Assembly (NCBI GenBank): GCA_023409975.1 | Contig: JAEYQO010000115.1 | Coordinates: 1-64,000 of the forward strand | DNA from: Bacteroidota bacterium | Lineage (GTDB): Bacteria; Bacteroidota; Bacteroidia; Chitinophagales; Chitinophagaceae | Direction of reading: 5' to 3' | Length of the DNA stretch: 64,000 nucleotides | Shown: in pieces, positions 36,102 through 47,400 of the stretch | How the letters are laid out: every line of letters begins with the position of its first letter | Numbering within the stretch: the first letter of the stretch is position 1 | Program-made: the position numbers and the translations under genes | Notes under the pieces: model-generated | Seen by the model: the letters and a program-made list of their open reading frames with translations, nothing else | Database searches by the model: none | What the model was told of the DNA's origin: nothing

Positions 36102-36980
36102 ATGTTTTTCCTCGTCGCGACTATCCTGCTCAATGTCTGGCTGTTTGTGCTGTTTAAATTGTTTCCCCGGTTCAATGTCGATACCCTTCAGGCTATTGTA
36201 TTTAATTACATTGTTTGTGTAATAACCGGAACTGTCTACCTCGGCCGGTTTCCTATCGGATCGGGAAGCCCCTCCCAACCCTGGTTCTGGTGGGCGGTAT
36301 TACTGGGGGCGGGCTTTATTGCACTCTTTAACCTGATCGGGTACTGCACCCGCCAGGAAGGTCTGACAGTGACTACGATTGCCAATAAGCTTTCTTTAGT
36401 CATCCCCGTGGTGTTTTCCTGGTATTTATACGATGAGGAGCTCCTGCCGGGAGAGCTGGTAGGTGTGCTGCTGGCTATCCCTGCTGTGTATTTCTCTACC
36501 AGGAAGAAGCGGGACGAAGGGGGCGTGAAGAAACTCTGGTTGCCGGCGCTTTTGTTCGTAGGTAGTGGTTTGCTGGACACGCTGGTAAAGTATGTGGAAG
36601 AGCACTTTCTATCCGATGCTGCCTTTCATGCCGATTATACGATCCATACTTTCGCCACCGCCGCAGTTCTGGGCTCGATCGTACTCGTGTATCTGCTCGC
36701 TACCGGTGCCAGTCGGTTTCATTACCGGAACATCATAGCCGGGGTTGTCCTGGGCGTTCCTAATTTCTTCTCGATCTACTGCCTTATCCGGCTACTACAC
36801 AGCGATTTCCTCCAGAGCTCTGCCGCCATCCCTGTGAATAACATCGGTATCGTGCTGCTGTCCACATTGGTCGGAATCCTGTTTTTCAAGGAACGTTCCG
36901 GACCGCAAAGAATTGTAGGTGTAGTTTTGTCGCTGATTGCGATCCTGCTGATCGCTTTCTCAGACTATTATGGAAGTTGA
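36102..36980 (+). CDS. EamA/DMT-family transporter
   Basis: 292 residues with about ten hydrophobic segments in two halves, as in drug/metabolite transporters (MFFLVATILLNVWLFVLFKLF at the start; ITIVLLSTLVGILFF-like text near the end, followed by RSGPQRIVGVVLSLIAI). The substrate cannot be told. It follows ribD closely and its stop overlaps the start of the YigZ gene by 11 bp. A role in riboflavin export is conceivable but unsupported. Confidence 0.8.
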   Translation: MFFLVATILLNVWLFVLFKLFPRFNVDTLQAIVFNYIVCVITGTVYLGRFPIGSGSPSQPWFWWAVLLGAGFIALFNLIGYCTRQEGLTVTTIANKLSLVIPVVFSWYLYDEELLPGELVGVLLAIPAVYFSTRKKRDEGGVKKLWLPALLFVGSGLLDTLVKYVEEHFLSDAAFHADYTIHTFATAAVLGSIVLVYLLATGASRFHYRNIIAGVVLGVPNFFSIYCLIRLLHSDFLQSSAAIPVNNIGIVLLSTLVGILFFKERSGPQRIVGVVLSLIAILLIAFSDYYGS

Positions 36981-37581
36981 TCGTTACAGAACCATAGAAG
37001 GGCACACTACAGGTGATTTTCGCGACAGGGGTAGTAAGTTTCACGCGTTTGCCTACCCGGTGAGAACGGCAGAAGATGTGAAAGTGCATATGAGCCAGCT
37101 CAAAAAGGCCCATCCAAAAGCCGTACACCATTGCTTTGCTTACCGGCTCGGTACCGACTGGACGCAGTTCAGGGCAAACGATGATGGAGAGCCTTCTGGC
37201 TCTGCCGGCCGGCCGATCCTGGGTCAGATAGATAGCGCGGGATTGACCAATGTCCTCGTAGTAGTCGTCCGCTACTTTGGAGGGACACTCCTTGGTGTCC
37301 CGGGGCTGATCAATGCCTACAAGGCAGCCACCGCTGCGGCGCTGGAACACGCAGTGGTAGTGGAGCAGTGGATCGAAGAACTGGTCGAACTGGAGTTTGA
37401 TTATCCGGTGATGGGGGAGGTCATGTACCTTCTGCGCCAGGCCGAAGCGACAATTTACCACCAGGACCTGCAGCTTTTTTGTAGTGTTAAAGCAGGTATA
37501 CCGAAAGTACACTCAAAACAGTATCTGGAAAGACTTTCGGAACTTCGCGGTGTGAAGATCTCCTTCAAGGAAAATATATAA
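36970..37581 (+). CDS. yigZ: YigZ/IMPACT family protein
   Basis: 203 residues. The UPF0029 N-terminal domain shows DRGSKFHAFAYPV, HHCFAYRLG, NDDGEPSGSAGRPIL and NVLVVVVRYFGGTLLGVPGLI, all hallmarks of the IMPACT family; the C-terminal half is the DUF1949-type ferredoxin-like domain. The family is linked to translation control, but the bacterial role is unclear. ATG 36970 overlaps the transporter stop. Confidence 0.93.
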   Translation: MEVDRYRTIEGHTTGDFRDRGSKFHAFAYPVRTAEDVKVHMSQLKKAHPKAVHHCFAYRLGTDWTQFRANDDGEPSGSAGRPILGQIDSAGLTNVLVVVVRYFGGTLLGVPGLINAYKAATAAALEHAVVVEQWIEELVELEFDYPVMGEVMYLLRQAEATIYHQDLQLFCSVKAGIPKVHSKQYLERLSELRGVKISFKENI

Positions 37582-37651
37582 TACAAAAACTATCCAAACC
37601 AGGGAACTATATAAGGAACTGATCAGGCGGGAGTCTGAAAGACTGGGTTTC

Positions 37652-38527
37652 ATGAACTGTGGTTTTGCGGCTGCAGTGTATCTGGATGATGATGCCAGAC
37701 GATTGGAACAGTGGCTCAACAAGGGTCATCAGGGGACGATGCAGTATATGGAACGGCATTTTGACTTGCGGGTGGACCCGCGCAAACTGGTTCCGGGTGC
37801 GAAATCAGTGATTACACTTCTGATGAATTATTTCCCTTCAGCGCAACAGCAGCCCGATGCCCCCGGGATTGCCCGTTATGCCTGGGGGGTGGACTATCAT
37901 TTTGTTATTCGTGAGAAGCTGAACGAATTTCTCGCAACGATAAGACAGGAAATTGGCGAAGTGCAGGGGAGGGGCTTTGTAGATAGTGCGCCGGTCCTGG
38001 AACGGAGCTGGGCAGTGCGGAGTGGGCTGGGCTGGATCGGGAAGAACGGGAACCTGCTGGCGCCACAGACAGGCTCCTGGTTTTTTATAGCGACGCTGAT
38101 AACAGATCTGGACCTGGAGCCGGACCCGCCCTTCAAAACAGATCACTGCGGCACCTGCACAAGATGCCTTGATGCCTGTCCGACCGGGGCCCTTGTTAGT
38201 CAGGGAGAGGTGGACGGCAGCCGCTGTATTTCTTACCTGACCATCGAGCTGAAGGAGGCGATGATGCCTCAGGATCTGCAACATCAGGTAGGTGACTGGA
38301 TGTTTGGCTGTGATATCTGTCAGGAAGTCTGCCCCTGGAACCGGTTCGCACAGCCCCATGCAGAGCCCCATTTTCAACCCATCCCGGAAATCCTGAATCT
38401 TTCTACCGCAGAGTGGGAACAAATGACAGAAGACGCTTTCAGAAAGGTTTTTAAGAATTCACCTCTCAAACGATCGAAGTTTAGCGGCATTAAAAGAAAT
38501 CTCGCGGCATTGAGGGGGCCTTATTAA
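37652..38527 (+). CDS. queG: Epoxyqueuosine reductase QueG
   Basis: At least 291 residues. QueG reduces epoxyqueuosine to queuosine in tRNA with cobalamin and two [4Fe-4S] clusters. Seen: WGVDYHFVIREKL, FVDSAPVLERSWAVRSGLGWIGKN-type text (about 110-133), and two cluster motifs, CGTCTRCLDACPTGAL and CDICQEVCPWNRF. The frame continues upstream to the yigZ stop with a family-like helix (ELYKELIRRESERLGF), yet contains no ATG, GTG or TTG; a CTG at 37618 or another rare start may be used. ATG 37652 would drop about 20 conserved residues. Confidence 0.93.
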   Translation: MNCGFAAAVYLDDDARRLEQWLNKGHQGTMQYMERHFDLRVDPRKLVPGAKSVITLLMNYFPSAQQQPDAPGIARYAWGVDYHFVIREKLNEFLATIRQEIGEVQGRGFVDSAPVLERSWAVRSGLGWIGKNGNLLAPQTGSWFFIATLITDLDLEPDPPFKTDHCGTCTRCLDACPTGALVSQGEVDGSRCISYLTIELKEAMMPQDLQHQVGDWMFGCDICQEVCPWNRFAQPHAEPHFQPIPEILNLSTAEWEQMTEDAFRKVFKNSPLKRSKFSGIKRNLAALRGPY

Positions 38528-38546
38528 AACAACTTATCTTGCCGCG

Positions 38547-39548
38547 ATGAAAATACTGGTGATCCGGTTTTCTTCCATCGGTGATATTGTGTTGACTACA
38601 CCGGTGGTGCGCTGTCTGAAGCAGCAGTTGGAGCACGCAGAGGTGCATTATCTTACAAAAGCAGCGTTTAAACCGATTTTAGAGGCAAATCCCTATATAG
38701 ACCGGCTTCATCTCCTGCATGATGAGCTGAATGAGGTGCTGGACGATCTGAAAAAGGAGCATTTTGATGTAGTTATAGATCTGCATAAGAACATCCGTAG
38801 CCTGAAAGTGAAGCGGGCGTTGAACACCCTTTCCTATTCCTTCAACAAGCTCAATATCCAGAAATGGCTTCTGGTCAATTTTAAGTTGAACCTGATGCCA
38901 GATGAGAGTATCGTGGCCCGGTACCTGGAAACCGTTGCACCATTGGGCGTCAAAAATGATGGCGCAGGCCTGGACTATTTTATACCGGAGGGCATAGAGG
39001 TGGGTAATAAGGATATCCCGATGAGCCACTGGGCGGGGTATGTTGGTTGTGTCATTGGAGGTTCCTATAATACCAAGAAGCTACCTGCAGCGCAATGGAG
39101 CAGCTTTATTGGACAAATCCCCTTTCCGGTCATCCTGCTGGGCGGTCCGGAGGACCTTGACCTTGGGAGGCAGATTGCGGCTGCCGATCCTGTGAAGATC
39201 TACAACGCCTGTGGAAAGTTCAATCTTCATGAATCGGCCCTTTTAGTGAAGTATGCCAAACTCATCGTTTCCAACGACACCGGGCTGATGCATATTGCCG
39301 CGGCTTTTCAGAAAAAGGTGATTTCGCTCTGGGGGAACACCTCGCCCGAGATGGGTATGTTCCCCTATTACGGCAATAACAACCTGGGTAGCAGGCCATC
39401 CCCCCAATCAGTCATTCTCGAAAACAAGGAACTCTACTGCCATCCTTGCAGTAAGCTGGGTTACCACAAATGTCCAAAGGCGCACTTCAGATGTATGAAT
39501 GAATTGGATATGAGTGTTGTTGCGCGATTTATTAATAAATCATGGTAA
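38547..39548 (+). CDS. Glycosyltransferase family 9 (heptosyltransferase-like)
   Basis: 333 residues. Starts MKILVIRFSSIGDIVLTTPVVRCL, typical of ADP-heptose:LPS heptosyltransferases (WaaF/WaaC-like); later PVILLGGPEDL, KYAKLIVSNDTGLMHIAAAF (NDTG donor site) and ISLWGNTSPEMG. It probably adds a sugar to the lipopolysaccharide core at the inner membrane. It follows queG by 19 bp, with CTTATCTTGCCGCG directly before the ATG, a near match to a -7 box. Confidence 0.9.
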   Translation: MKILVIRFSSIGDIVLTTPVVRCLKQQLEHAEVHYLTKAAFKPILEANPYIDRLHLLHDELNEVLDDLKKEHFDVVIDLHKNIRSLKVKRALNTLSYSFNKLNIQKWLLVNFKLNLMPDESIVARYLETVAPLGVKNDGAGLDYFIPEGIEVGNKDIPMSHWAGYVGCVIGGSYNTKKLPAAQWSSFIGQIPFPVILLGGPEDLDLGRQIAAADPVKIYNACGKFNLHESALLVKYAKLIVSNDTGLMHIAAAFQKKVISLWGNTSPEMGMFPYYGNNNLGSRPSPQSVILENKELYCHPCSKLGYHKCPKAHFRCMNELDMSVVARFINKSW

Positions 39549-39602
39549 TTATTGCTTTTTGAATAATTCCGTATTATTTTTAGTCGATCCAAAAGCTATA
39601 CT

Positions 39603-41288
39603 ATGAAGAAAATGTTTTCCACACTTTTCTTGGTGTTGATATTCAACGCCAGTGTTATGGCACAAATGAATAAAACATTTTATTTATCTGGTTTTAGTTT
39701 TAGTCAAAATCATGCTTTGGCTATAAAAGAGAACTTTGGAGAAGATGATGGGATTTTTTGGGCTTGCGACTTTTTTGTGCCCGCGCCCCCCTACTTTTCT
39801 AATGAGACAGCGATTGTCAAGACAGATTTTAATGGTAACATAATTAGAGAACGGGCATTAGAACACCCATATAGTACACTCAGGCTGAGGGAAGCTACTG
39901 AAGGAGTATTATTTGCTGGAGAATATCAGGGAGAAGTACACCTGGTATTTTTAGATGACAACTTGAATATTATTTGGTCTCGGAAAATACAAAACGGGAA
40001 TTATTTTTATGTAAGTCCACCAGCGAAAATTGACATACTACGTCATTTTGAAGATGATGGGCAGGAAGTGTTTTATATTTCTTTCCCAGGGCAGTCAGAA
40101 CAGGAAGGATACCAAAATAGTGATCAGGTATTATGTTTATTGAAGGTTACATCCAATGGGGACCTAGTGTGGTTCAATAAGTACCATGATTTAAACCGGA
40201 CAGATCTGGCGTCTTTAAATATAGCGGATGTTCCAAATGCTATGATCTTTTTCGAAAATTCTGAAACTGGTCAAGGAAATATAGCAATTACAGGTATGCG
40301 AAGAGACGACGTTTCGCAAAATGAGCATCTGTTCTTTATAGCTGTAGATCTAAATGGTCAAATTTCCGTTCAATACAAAAGATATACATTGATTAGGCCT
40401 TTTCTATCTGATATCGCTTGGGATGGTGCTAATTTCGTAAACACGTTTATTGAGGGAAGTTCAGTTTTCCCGTTTGGAGTAGCGATGGTTGGAGTCATGA
40501 AATTAGATCCATTTCTAGGGTTTGTAGATGGTAGATATTTTGCGACTCAGTGTGAAAATTATGGTCTCGGTATCACTGTCGACCCAACAGATGGTGATTA
40601 CGTAGTTTCAACGTTTACGGGTGAATGCCAGAATGGAGGGTATGGTTGTGGTCTGTTCAAAGTTGATCCTAACTTCAATTTGTCTTATTTTAAGAGGTAT
40701 AATTATGACTCATATGTTCGACCCTCGGATTGGCATATAACTGGTTTGGACGGGAAAAACTATTGGGTTGCAACGACCGAACCTCAGGTTCCAAGTGCAA
40801 CAGCTAATATAAGGCTGTATGTCTCTGATCCCAACGGGGAAGTCTGTGGAGCTGTTGATGACTGGCCGTCGGTTGACGAAATTACTCCTGATGTAACTGA
40901 TTACTCGTATTTCGAAATGGGTATAGATTTGTTTGAAGAATATTCTGTCCATATTAGAGATATTAAGTTAGAAGAGGATTATTGTGAAGAGTCGCTGGAT
41001 CCGAATACTTATAAGATTGTAGGGGATGCGAATGAGGATTTTTACTCTATATATCCAACATTTTTGAAACGGGGTGAAACTATTAATTTGGACGTTATGG
41101 GTGTTTATGGGGACCATATAAATGTCAGAGTTGTAGATTTTTTAGGGAAGGTTATATATAAAAATAGATTCGAACTCAATGGAGGCAAGACCACATTGAA
41201 AATTCCAAGCTCTATGAATACAGGGTTGCTAAACGTTTTAGTTGAGGGTCATTTTGGTTTAAAGTCCACTAAAGTTCTGATTCAGTAA
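39603..41288 (+). CDS. Secreted protein with T9SS type A sorting domain
   Basis: 561 residues. Signal peptide MKKMFSTLFLVLIFNASVMAQ. The body resembles repeat-containing proteins that narrate FDDDLNIIWSRK-, DLNGQIS- and VDPNFNLSYFKRY-like strands, suggesting a beta-propeller, but no named domain was recognised. The C-terminal 80 residues (YSIYPTFLKRGETINL, VVDFLGKVIYKN, TGLLNVLVEG, STKVLIQ) are a T9SS type A sorting domain, so it should be exported and perhaps anchored on the surface. Its codons are noticeably AT-richer than those of queG and the glycosyltransferase before it. Confidence 0.8.
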   Translation: MKKMFSTLFLVLIFNASVMAQMNKTFYLSGFSFSQNHALAIKENFGEDDGIFWACDFFVPAPPYFSNETAIVKTDFNGNIIRERALEHPYSTLRLREATEGVLFAGEYQGEVHLVFLDDNLNIIWSRKIQNGNYFYVSPPAKIDILRHFEDDGQEVFYISFPGQSEQEGYQNSDQVLCLLKVTSNGDLVWFNKYHDLNRTDLASLNIADVPNAMIFFENSETGQGNIAITGMRRDDVSQNEHLFFIAVDLNGQISVQYKRYTLIRPFLSDIAWDGANFVNTFIEGSSVFPFGVAMVGVMKLDPFLGFVDGRYFATQCENYGLGITVDPTDGDYVVSTFTGECQNGGYGCGLFKVDPNFNLSYFKRYNYDSYVRPSDWHITGLDGKNYWVATTEPQVPSATANIRLYVSDPNGEVCGAVDDWPSVDEITPDVTDYSYFEMGIDLFEEYSVHIRDIKLEEDYCEESLDPNTYKIVGDANEDFYSIYPTFLKRGETINLDVMGVYGDHINVRVVDFLGKVIYKNRFELNGGKTTLKIPSSMNTGLLNVLVEGHFGLKSTKVLIQ

Positions 41289-41399
41289 TCAGTTTTTAGT
41301 TCGTTTTGTTTATTAGTTTTATCATTGTCCCAACTCTCTCGTCGGAATTAATGTCTTATCAGTAAATGATCATTTTATTTTGCAAATAAAAATCTGGAA

Positions 41400-44375
41400 A
41401 TGAAGGTTCAAAACTTCCTTGTATTTAGTGCGTTATTTATATGTTTTTTGTTCAATGCTCCTGAGTGTAAAGCTACGCACCTTGCTGGAGCGGAAATCAC
41501 TTATGAATGGATTTCTGGATCTACCTATCGAATTAACTATCGGATGTATAGGGACTGTTCCGGAATTACGGAGCCTTCAACGGTTTCTGTTTGCTACCGC
41601 GATGCCTGTAATACATTTTCAGGTACGATAACTCTAAGTAAAGCACCAGCACCCAATGGATTGGAGGTAGGAACTGGTTGTCCGGGGTTTAATAGTACTT
41701 GCACCGGGGGAAGCAATCCAGGGTATCGTGAATGGTTGTATACCAATACGGTAACCTTGCCTTCACAATGTAATTACTGGACTTTTTCTGCCAGCATTAA
41801 TGCCAGAAACCCTTTTATAAATAACGTCGGCGGACCTCCAAATGGTGGAAATCCAGGAGCTCAGAATCTGTACGTCGAAACTACTTTCGACAACCTTGCG
41901 GCACAGGGGAACTCTTCACCATACTTTACAGTGAAGCCTATCAACTACATGTGCATCAACTCACCCTACTCCTTCAATAACGGTGCTGTTGATCCAAACG
42001 GAGACTCCTTGTCTTTTGAGCTAATAATGCCTTTAGGAGGTGGTGGTTCCTGTAATCTTTCTACAACGCCAACACCATTGTTGTTTAACACAAGTGCAAG
42101 TCCACCCCATAACCTTATAAATAATCCGATACAAACCAATAATTCCTTCAGTTTGAATGCTAATACTGGTCAAATGACCTTTACACCCTCAGCGATTCAG
42201 ATCGGAGTGATCACAGTTTTGGTTAGGGAATGGAGAAATGGTCAGCAAATTGGCTCCGTAATAAGAGATATGCAGTACATTGTCATGCAGTGTACCTCAG
42301 TGCCTCCTACCATGGAAACAGATACGATGAGCTTTGGCGGCGTACAGATGGTAAATGGTCAGGTACAGGGTTGTGCAGATGAGCCACTGAGCTTCTGTTT
42401 TGATGTTGGATCGACCAGCAACCAGGCAGTACTGGTGGTGAGCTCTAATAATGCAACGGTAGCACCTGGTTCTACGATTACCTACACCGGACAGGGTACT
42501 GATTCCGTCAGGGGCTGTTTTAACTGGATTCCTTCAATGGCTGATACAGGTTTAAACATCCTGACAGTTACCGTAAAAGATTCTAACTGTGTGCCTCCGG
42601 GAATTATCCTGCAACAAACCTTTACGATACCGCTTTACATCTGGCCACCAACCGTGGGTGGTCCGGATACGGCGATTTGTGCGATAGATTCAGTTCAATT
42701 GAATGTGAGTGGTGGTAATGCCTGGAATTGGACAGTTCTGGGCGGAGGATCTCCGATTACCTCACTTAGCTGTACAAATTGCAAAAATCCATGGGCAAAA
42801 CCGACCGTTACAACGAAATATGTGGTCACTTCTACTTCAGGAAACACATTCTGTAATAAAAACGTAGATACGGTGGAAATTGTTGTTCTTCCGCAGCCTG
42901 ACTTTGATCTGGGTGCAGATGTAACTACCTGCGTCGGTGACTCGATCCAGTTGGATATCAACCTTAACCCTGAACCAAATACGACCTATCAGGTGTACTG
43001 GTCACCTGCGACCTTCCTCAGTAGCGATACAATTCCCAATCCCTGGGTGAAGCCCACCAATGATATGACCTATGAGGTTACAGTGGTTCCCGGTGGTATC
43101 GGTCAGTGCGGAGGCAGGGACACGATAACAGTCAACGTATTGCAGGGATATACCATCTTCAATAGCGACTCCGCAATCTGTCTTGGTGCTTCCGTTCAGA
43201 TCAATGCTATAGGCGACGCACGTTATAGCTATAGCTGGGATCCACAGGCGAATGTAAATGGACCTTTTGATCTGAATCCTGTAATTACACCAACGACTTT
43301 TGGTCCCCAGAGTTATACATTGACTGCGTCTTATCCGGGTTGTACAGATAGCGTCAGAACGATTGGGTTTGATGTGCAGCCAGTGCCTATGGTGTTTGCT
43401 GGTGCTGATCAGATCCTGTGTTATGGTGATACTGTCCATCTGATGCCTTTGATTACACCATCTGATTCATTGTATACTCAGTATTCCTATAACTGGAATC
43501 CAAGCGGAGGCCTGAATAATGCGGGTATAAAGAATCCAATCTTCACGGCTTTTGGAACCAGCACAGTTAGTCTGACCGTTTCAACACCTGCCGGCTGTCT
43601 TGGAAGCGATGATGTCACCTTCAATGTCATCCCGACTGAGTTTATCACGATCTCGGATGATTTTGCGATCTGCGCTGGTGATAGCGCGAATCTGGAAGTG
43701 AAGGGTGGTAGCATTTCTGAACTGGTCTGGTATCCTCAATACTATATTGATGATTCGACCAGCTTCAACCCCGTAGTTTGGCCAATTACCACAACAACAT
43801 TTACTGTAATCGCAAGAGATACCAACTACTGCCTGGATACGGCGACGGTTACAGTTGAGGTGAAACCACAGGCTGTAGTTTCTTTGCCGGACAGTGTAAG
43901 AATTTATCCAGGTGAAAGCTATCAGATGGATCCCGTCAGCAATGCCTTGTATTTCGAATGGTTCCCTCCTATGGGCCTCAGTAATCATCTGATTGCTAAT
44001 CCGATAGCGAAGCCAGAAGTGGATACCCGTTACCATGTGGTGGCGCGTACGGAGTTCGGCTGCTATACTTCTGATTCTATAGATATATATGTTAATCTGG
44101 ATTCTTACATAGACGTACCCAACGCTTTTGTACCCGGCAACGGTCATAATAATACAATAAAGGTTGTCCGGATAGGAGACGCTATGTTGAAATCATTCAG
44201 GATATATAACCGCTGGGGTGTCAAAGTCTTCGAAAGCGCGAATATTGACGAGGGCTGGGATGGTAGGCTGAATGGTGAGCCTCAACCTATGGGAGTGTAT
44301 ATCTATACGGTTGAAGCAGAAACACCTTCAGGAAGGAAGTTTGTTAAGCAAGGTAATATCACACTTATCAGATAA
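41400..44375 (+). CDS. Large surface protein with T9SS type B (gliding-associated) sorting domain
   Basis: 991 residues. Signal peptide (about 1-25), then an N-terminal domain starting ATHLAGAEITYEW that is shared with two other proteins in this window (44415 and 55194). The middle consists of Ig/PKD-like modules marked by recurring Cys and ..TTTYVV..-type strands (e.g. CTNCKNPWAKPTVTTKY, TPTTFGPQSYTLTASYPGC). The end (VPNAFVPGNGHNN, FRIYNRWGVKVFES, GWDGRLNGEPQPMGVYIY, KQGNITLIR) is the CHU_C/type B sorting domain. It is exported by T9SS, probably to the surface; adhesion is possible. It sits 39 bp before a paralogue. Confidence 0.88.
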   Translation: MKVQNFLVFSALFICFLFNAPECKATHLAGAEITYEWISGSTYRINYRMYRDCSGITEPSTVSVCYRDACNTFSGTITLSKAPAPNGLEVGTGCPGFNSTCTGGSNPGYREWLYTNTVTLPSQCNYWTFSASINARNPFINNVGGPPNGGNPGAQNLYVETTFDNLAAQGNSSPYFTVKPINYMCINSPYSFNNGAVDPNGDSLSFELIMPLGGGGSCNLSTTPTPLLFNTSASPPHNLINNPIQTNNSFSLNANTGQMTFTPSAIQIGVITVLVREWRNGQQIGSVIRDMQYIVMQCTSVPPTMETDTMSFGGVQMVNGQVQGCADEPLSFCFDVGSTSNQAVLVVSSNNATVAPGSTITYTGQGTDSVRGCFNWIPSMADTGLNILTVTVKDSNCVPPGIILQQTFTIPLYIWPPTVGGPDTAICAIDSVQLNVSGGNAWNWTVLGGGSPITSLSCTNCKNPWAKPTVTTKYVVTSTSGNTFCNKNVDTVEIVVLPQPDFDLGADVTTCVGDSIQLDINLNPEPNTTYQVYWSPATFLSSDTIPNPWVKPTNDMTYEVTVVPGGIGQCGGRDTITVNVLQGYTIFNSDSAICLGASVQINAIGDARYSYSWDPQANVNGPFDLNPVITPTTFGPQSYTLTASYPGCTDSVRTIGFDVQPVPMVFAGADQILCYGDTVHLMPLITPSDSLYTQYSYNWNPSGGLNNAGIKNPIFTAFGTSTVSLTVSTPAGCLGSDDVTFNVIPTEFITISDDFAICAGDSANLEVKGGSISELVWYPQYYIDDSTSFNPVVWPITTTTFTVIARDTNYCLDTATVTVEVKPQAVVSLPDSVRIYPGESYQMDPVSNALYFEWFPPMGLSNHLIANPIAKPEVDTRYHVVARTEFGCYTSDSIDIYVNLDSYIDVPNAFVPGNGHNNTIKVVRIGDAMLKSFRIYNRWGVKVFESANIDEGWDGRLNGEPQPMGVYIYTVEAETPSGRKFVKQGNITLIR

Positions 44376-44414
44376 TCATTAAGCTAATTCATTAAATAAC
44401 AAGTAAATACGACC

Positions 44415-47400
44415 ATGGCTACAAAAAACGGAATGTTTCGCAGGTTGCTACTAGGTTTGATGCTTCTACTGCTGGCAGGTGTCGGCAACAGGGTTCAGGC
44501 TTCACACGTGGCTGCTGCAGATATTTACTGGGATTATATCGGTACCGGACCGAATAACCTACATTACAGGGTTACCCTGGTATTGTTCAAGGCGTGTGAG
44601 CCGGGCTCTGCGAGTTTGGGAACAACCGCAGGAGTTGTTTTTAATTCAAGCTGTGCGGGTCCCATAAACAGGACGCTACCCATGACGGCTGGTCCGGATA
44701 CAATGGACCAGCTTTGTGCGAACTTCGCTCCGATCAATGCCTGCCGTGTTCCAGGTTCTGTATGGCCGGCATTCGAGCGCCGCATTTATAGTGATACTAT
44801 TACACTACCCGTAGCCTGTACCGACTGGAAGGTTACCTATACACTTTGTTGTAGAAACAATGCTATCAATAATCTGCAAGGTGCTTCAGGTTATAATATG
44901 TATACTGAAGCCGGGATTAACAACGTTGCCCGTTGGAATAATAGCTCACCAAGATTTATTGTTGATCCGATTCCTTATCTCTGTCAGGGACAACCCGCCT
45001 TCTTCCTGAATGGGCCCCTGGACCCCAATAATGACTCCATGTCGACTATAAATGTACGACCTCTCGATCCGGCTCTTATACCTTATGCTGCAGGTTACAG
45101 CCTTGCGGATCCAATTGGTTCAGACCCCAACAACCCTTATGCAGTAAATCAGAATACAGGTACCGCCACTTTCACACCTTTGAACACGGGTAAGTTTGTA
45201 CTGGCGTTCGAATGTGCCGACTATGATCGTCAGACAGGTACTCAGCTTAGTTATATCCGTCGTGACGTACAGGTGGCCGTGCTGAACTGTAATGCTTCGC
45301 CGCCTGATATCGATACCACACCTGTAAGTATCACCGGTGGGTCCTGGAATCCAACTCCTCCGACCGGTGGATATATCGTAGGATGTCCGAACACGCCACT
45401 CACCTTCGAGATAAGTGGGAAATCGAATACCATTTCGAATGCAGTTTTTCTGTCTTCTACCAATAATATCGTACTTCCTACATCTTCCTTCACGGTTACT
45501 GGTCAGGGTACCTCAAATCCTGTAGGTACATTCACGTGGACGCCAACCGGTGTGGATGTGGGTGATTATACTATCATCTTTGAAGCGAAAGACTCCACTT
45601 GTAACAACAACCAGCCGATCGTACTCAAGAATTATTTCGTAGTATTTATCAAGATTGTTCAGGGAGTTCGCGCCGGACCTGATGGATTTGTTTGTCAATT
45701 GGATGCTAAACCCTGGCAGCTTAGTGTATCAGGACCTCCGGGAGCGATCTATCAGTGGAGTTCCTTAGGTGGAGGAGCAGCCCAGTTCCTCGATGATCCG
45801 AATATTCCGAACCCTAAAGCAAATCCACCTTATAATTATACCTATGTTGTAGAGGCAACAAATTTTACCGATCAGTGTAAGAATAAGGATACTGTGAATG
45901 TAGTGATAGACACTTCCAATAGTATCGTTGCCACACCAAGCGAAGTCGTCATGTGTCGTCCTGGTTACATGCAGTTGACTTCACAGGGAAAAGGTAATGC
46001 TCCTTTGAAGAATATGGCTTGTGGAACACAGGAAATTATGACCTGTTCTACTCCAGATGTAGTCGAGGTACAACATACGAGTTCCACTATTCCACCCGTG
46101 GCCGCACAGGTGACAACATCTAACCTCTATAGTATTTTCCCGTCCTATAGAACTGCCCGAATGCAGATACTTCTTTCGCAGTATGATCTGTGGAGAGCCA
46201 ATTTGCGTCCGGGTACGATTAGTAAGATCGGCTTCTCGGTGAATACGGCTACTCCGACACAATATCACAACTTTACAATATCCCTCAAGTGTACGAATCA
46301 GAATGAGATCAGCAACAATCTTGGCGGTATGGAGACTGGTGCAACACTGGTGTACACAGCACCTGGTCCGGTAGTGGTGACTCCGGGATGGAACGAGTTC
46401 GATCTTGATATGCCTTATAGCTGGGATAGTACTAAGAGCCTTATTGTTGAAATTTGCTATAACAATAGTGCTGCCGGTACTGCGGCCCACATGGATGCTG
46501 TTCAGACATTCACAGGATTGCAGAATAATCAGCCGCTGACACAGTTTGCAATTTCATCTATGAATTCAGGAAGTGGAAGTATCTGCCAGGTTACTGGTGC
46601 TCCTGTCACCTACTACGGCTCCAGGCCAATAGTCAGATTCAACTATTGTCCTGCTGACACAGTTCCATTCCAGTATACCTGGAGACCTGGTGACTTCCTT
46701 TCAGATTCTACAACTCAGAATCCGCTGGCGTATATCGCAGAGTCGACTAAATTCTACGTCTCCACCTGGGGCAGGAATGGTTGTCGTGTAGTAGATTCTA
46801 TTGACATCAAAGTTCCTATTCATGAGTATAGCGTATGGCCCGAGGATACGACTTTCTGTGAGGGTGAAGCGTTCAAAATGATCGCTACTGGTGATTATGA
46901 TGTGATCCAGTGGTTTGAGGATACAACGATGAATGAAGCTAATCCGACCTTCCTGACCGCTGAGTCTCTTGACTGTCAGGACTGCGATGAGCCGGTGGGT
47001 ACTCCGATTGTGAGCACCAATTACTACGCTGTTATGATTGATAAGGATGGTTGCGCAGATACTTTCATGGTGAAAGCCATCGTGAAAGAACTGCCTGAGG
47101 TCAATATCCTGAACAATGATACAACGATCAAGTATGGTCAGCGTGTTCAGCTTCTGGTAGCAGGGGCCTACCTCTATAGCTGGCAGCCTGTATCAACACT
47201 CAGCAACCCGAATATTGTAAATCCGATCGCTTCTCCAACTGAACCTACTCGCTATTATGTGTATGGTGTGGCAGAAAACGGTTGTCGTAACATGGATTCC
47301 GTTAAGGTGGATATTGACTACCGTGATCAGCTATTTGTTCCGACGGCCTTTACACCTAATGGTGATGGCAGGAACGATGTGTTCCGCGTAGCGAATCTGA

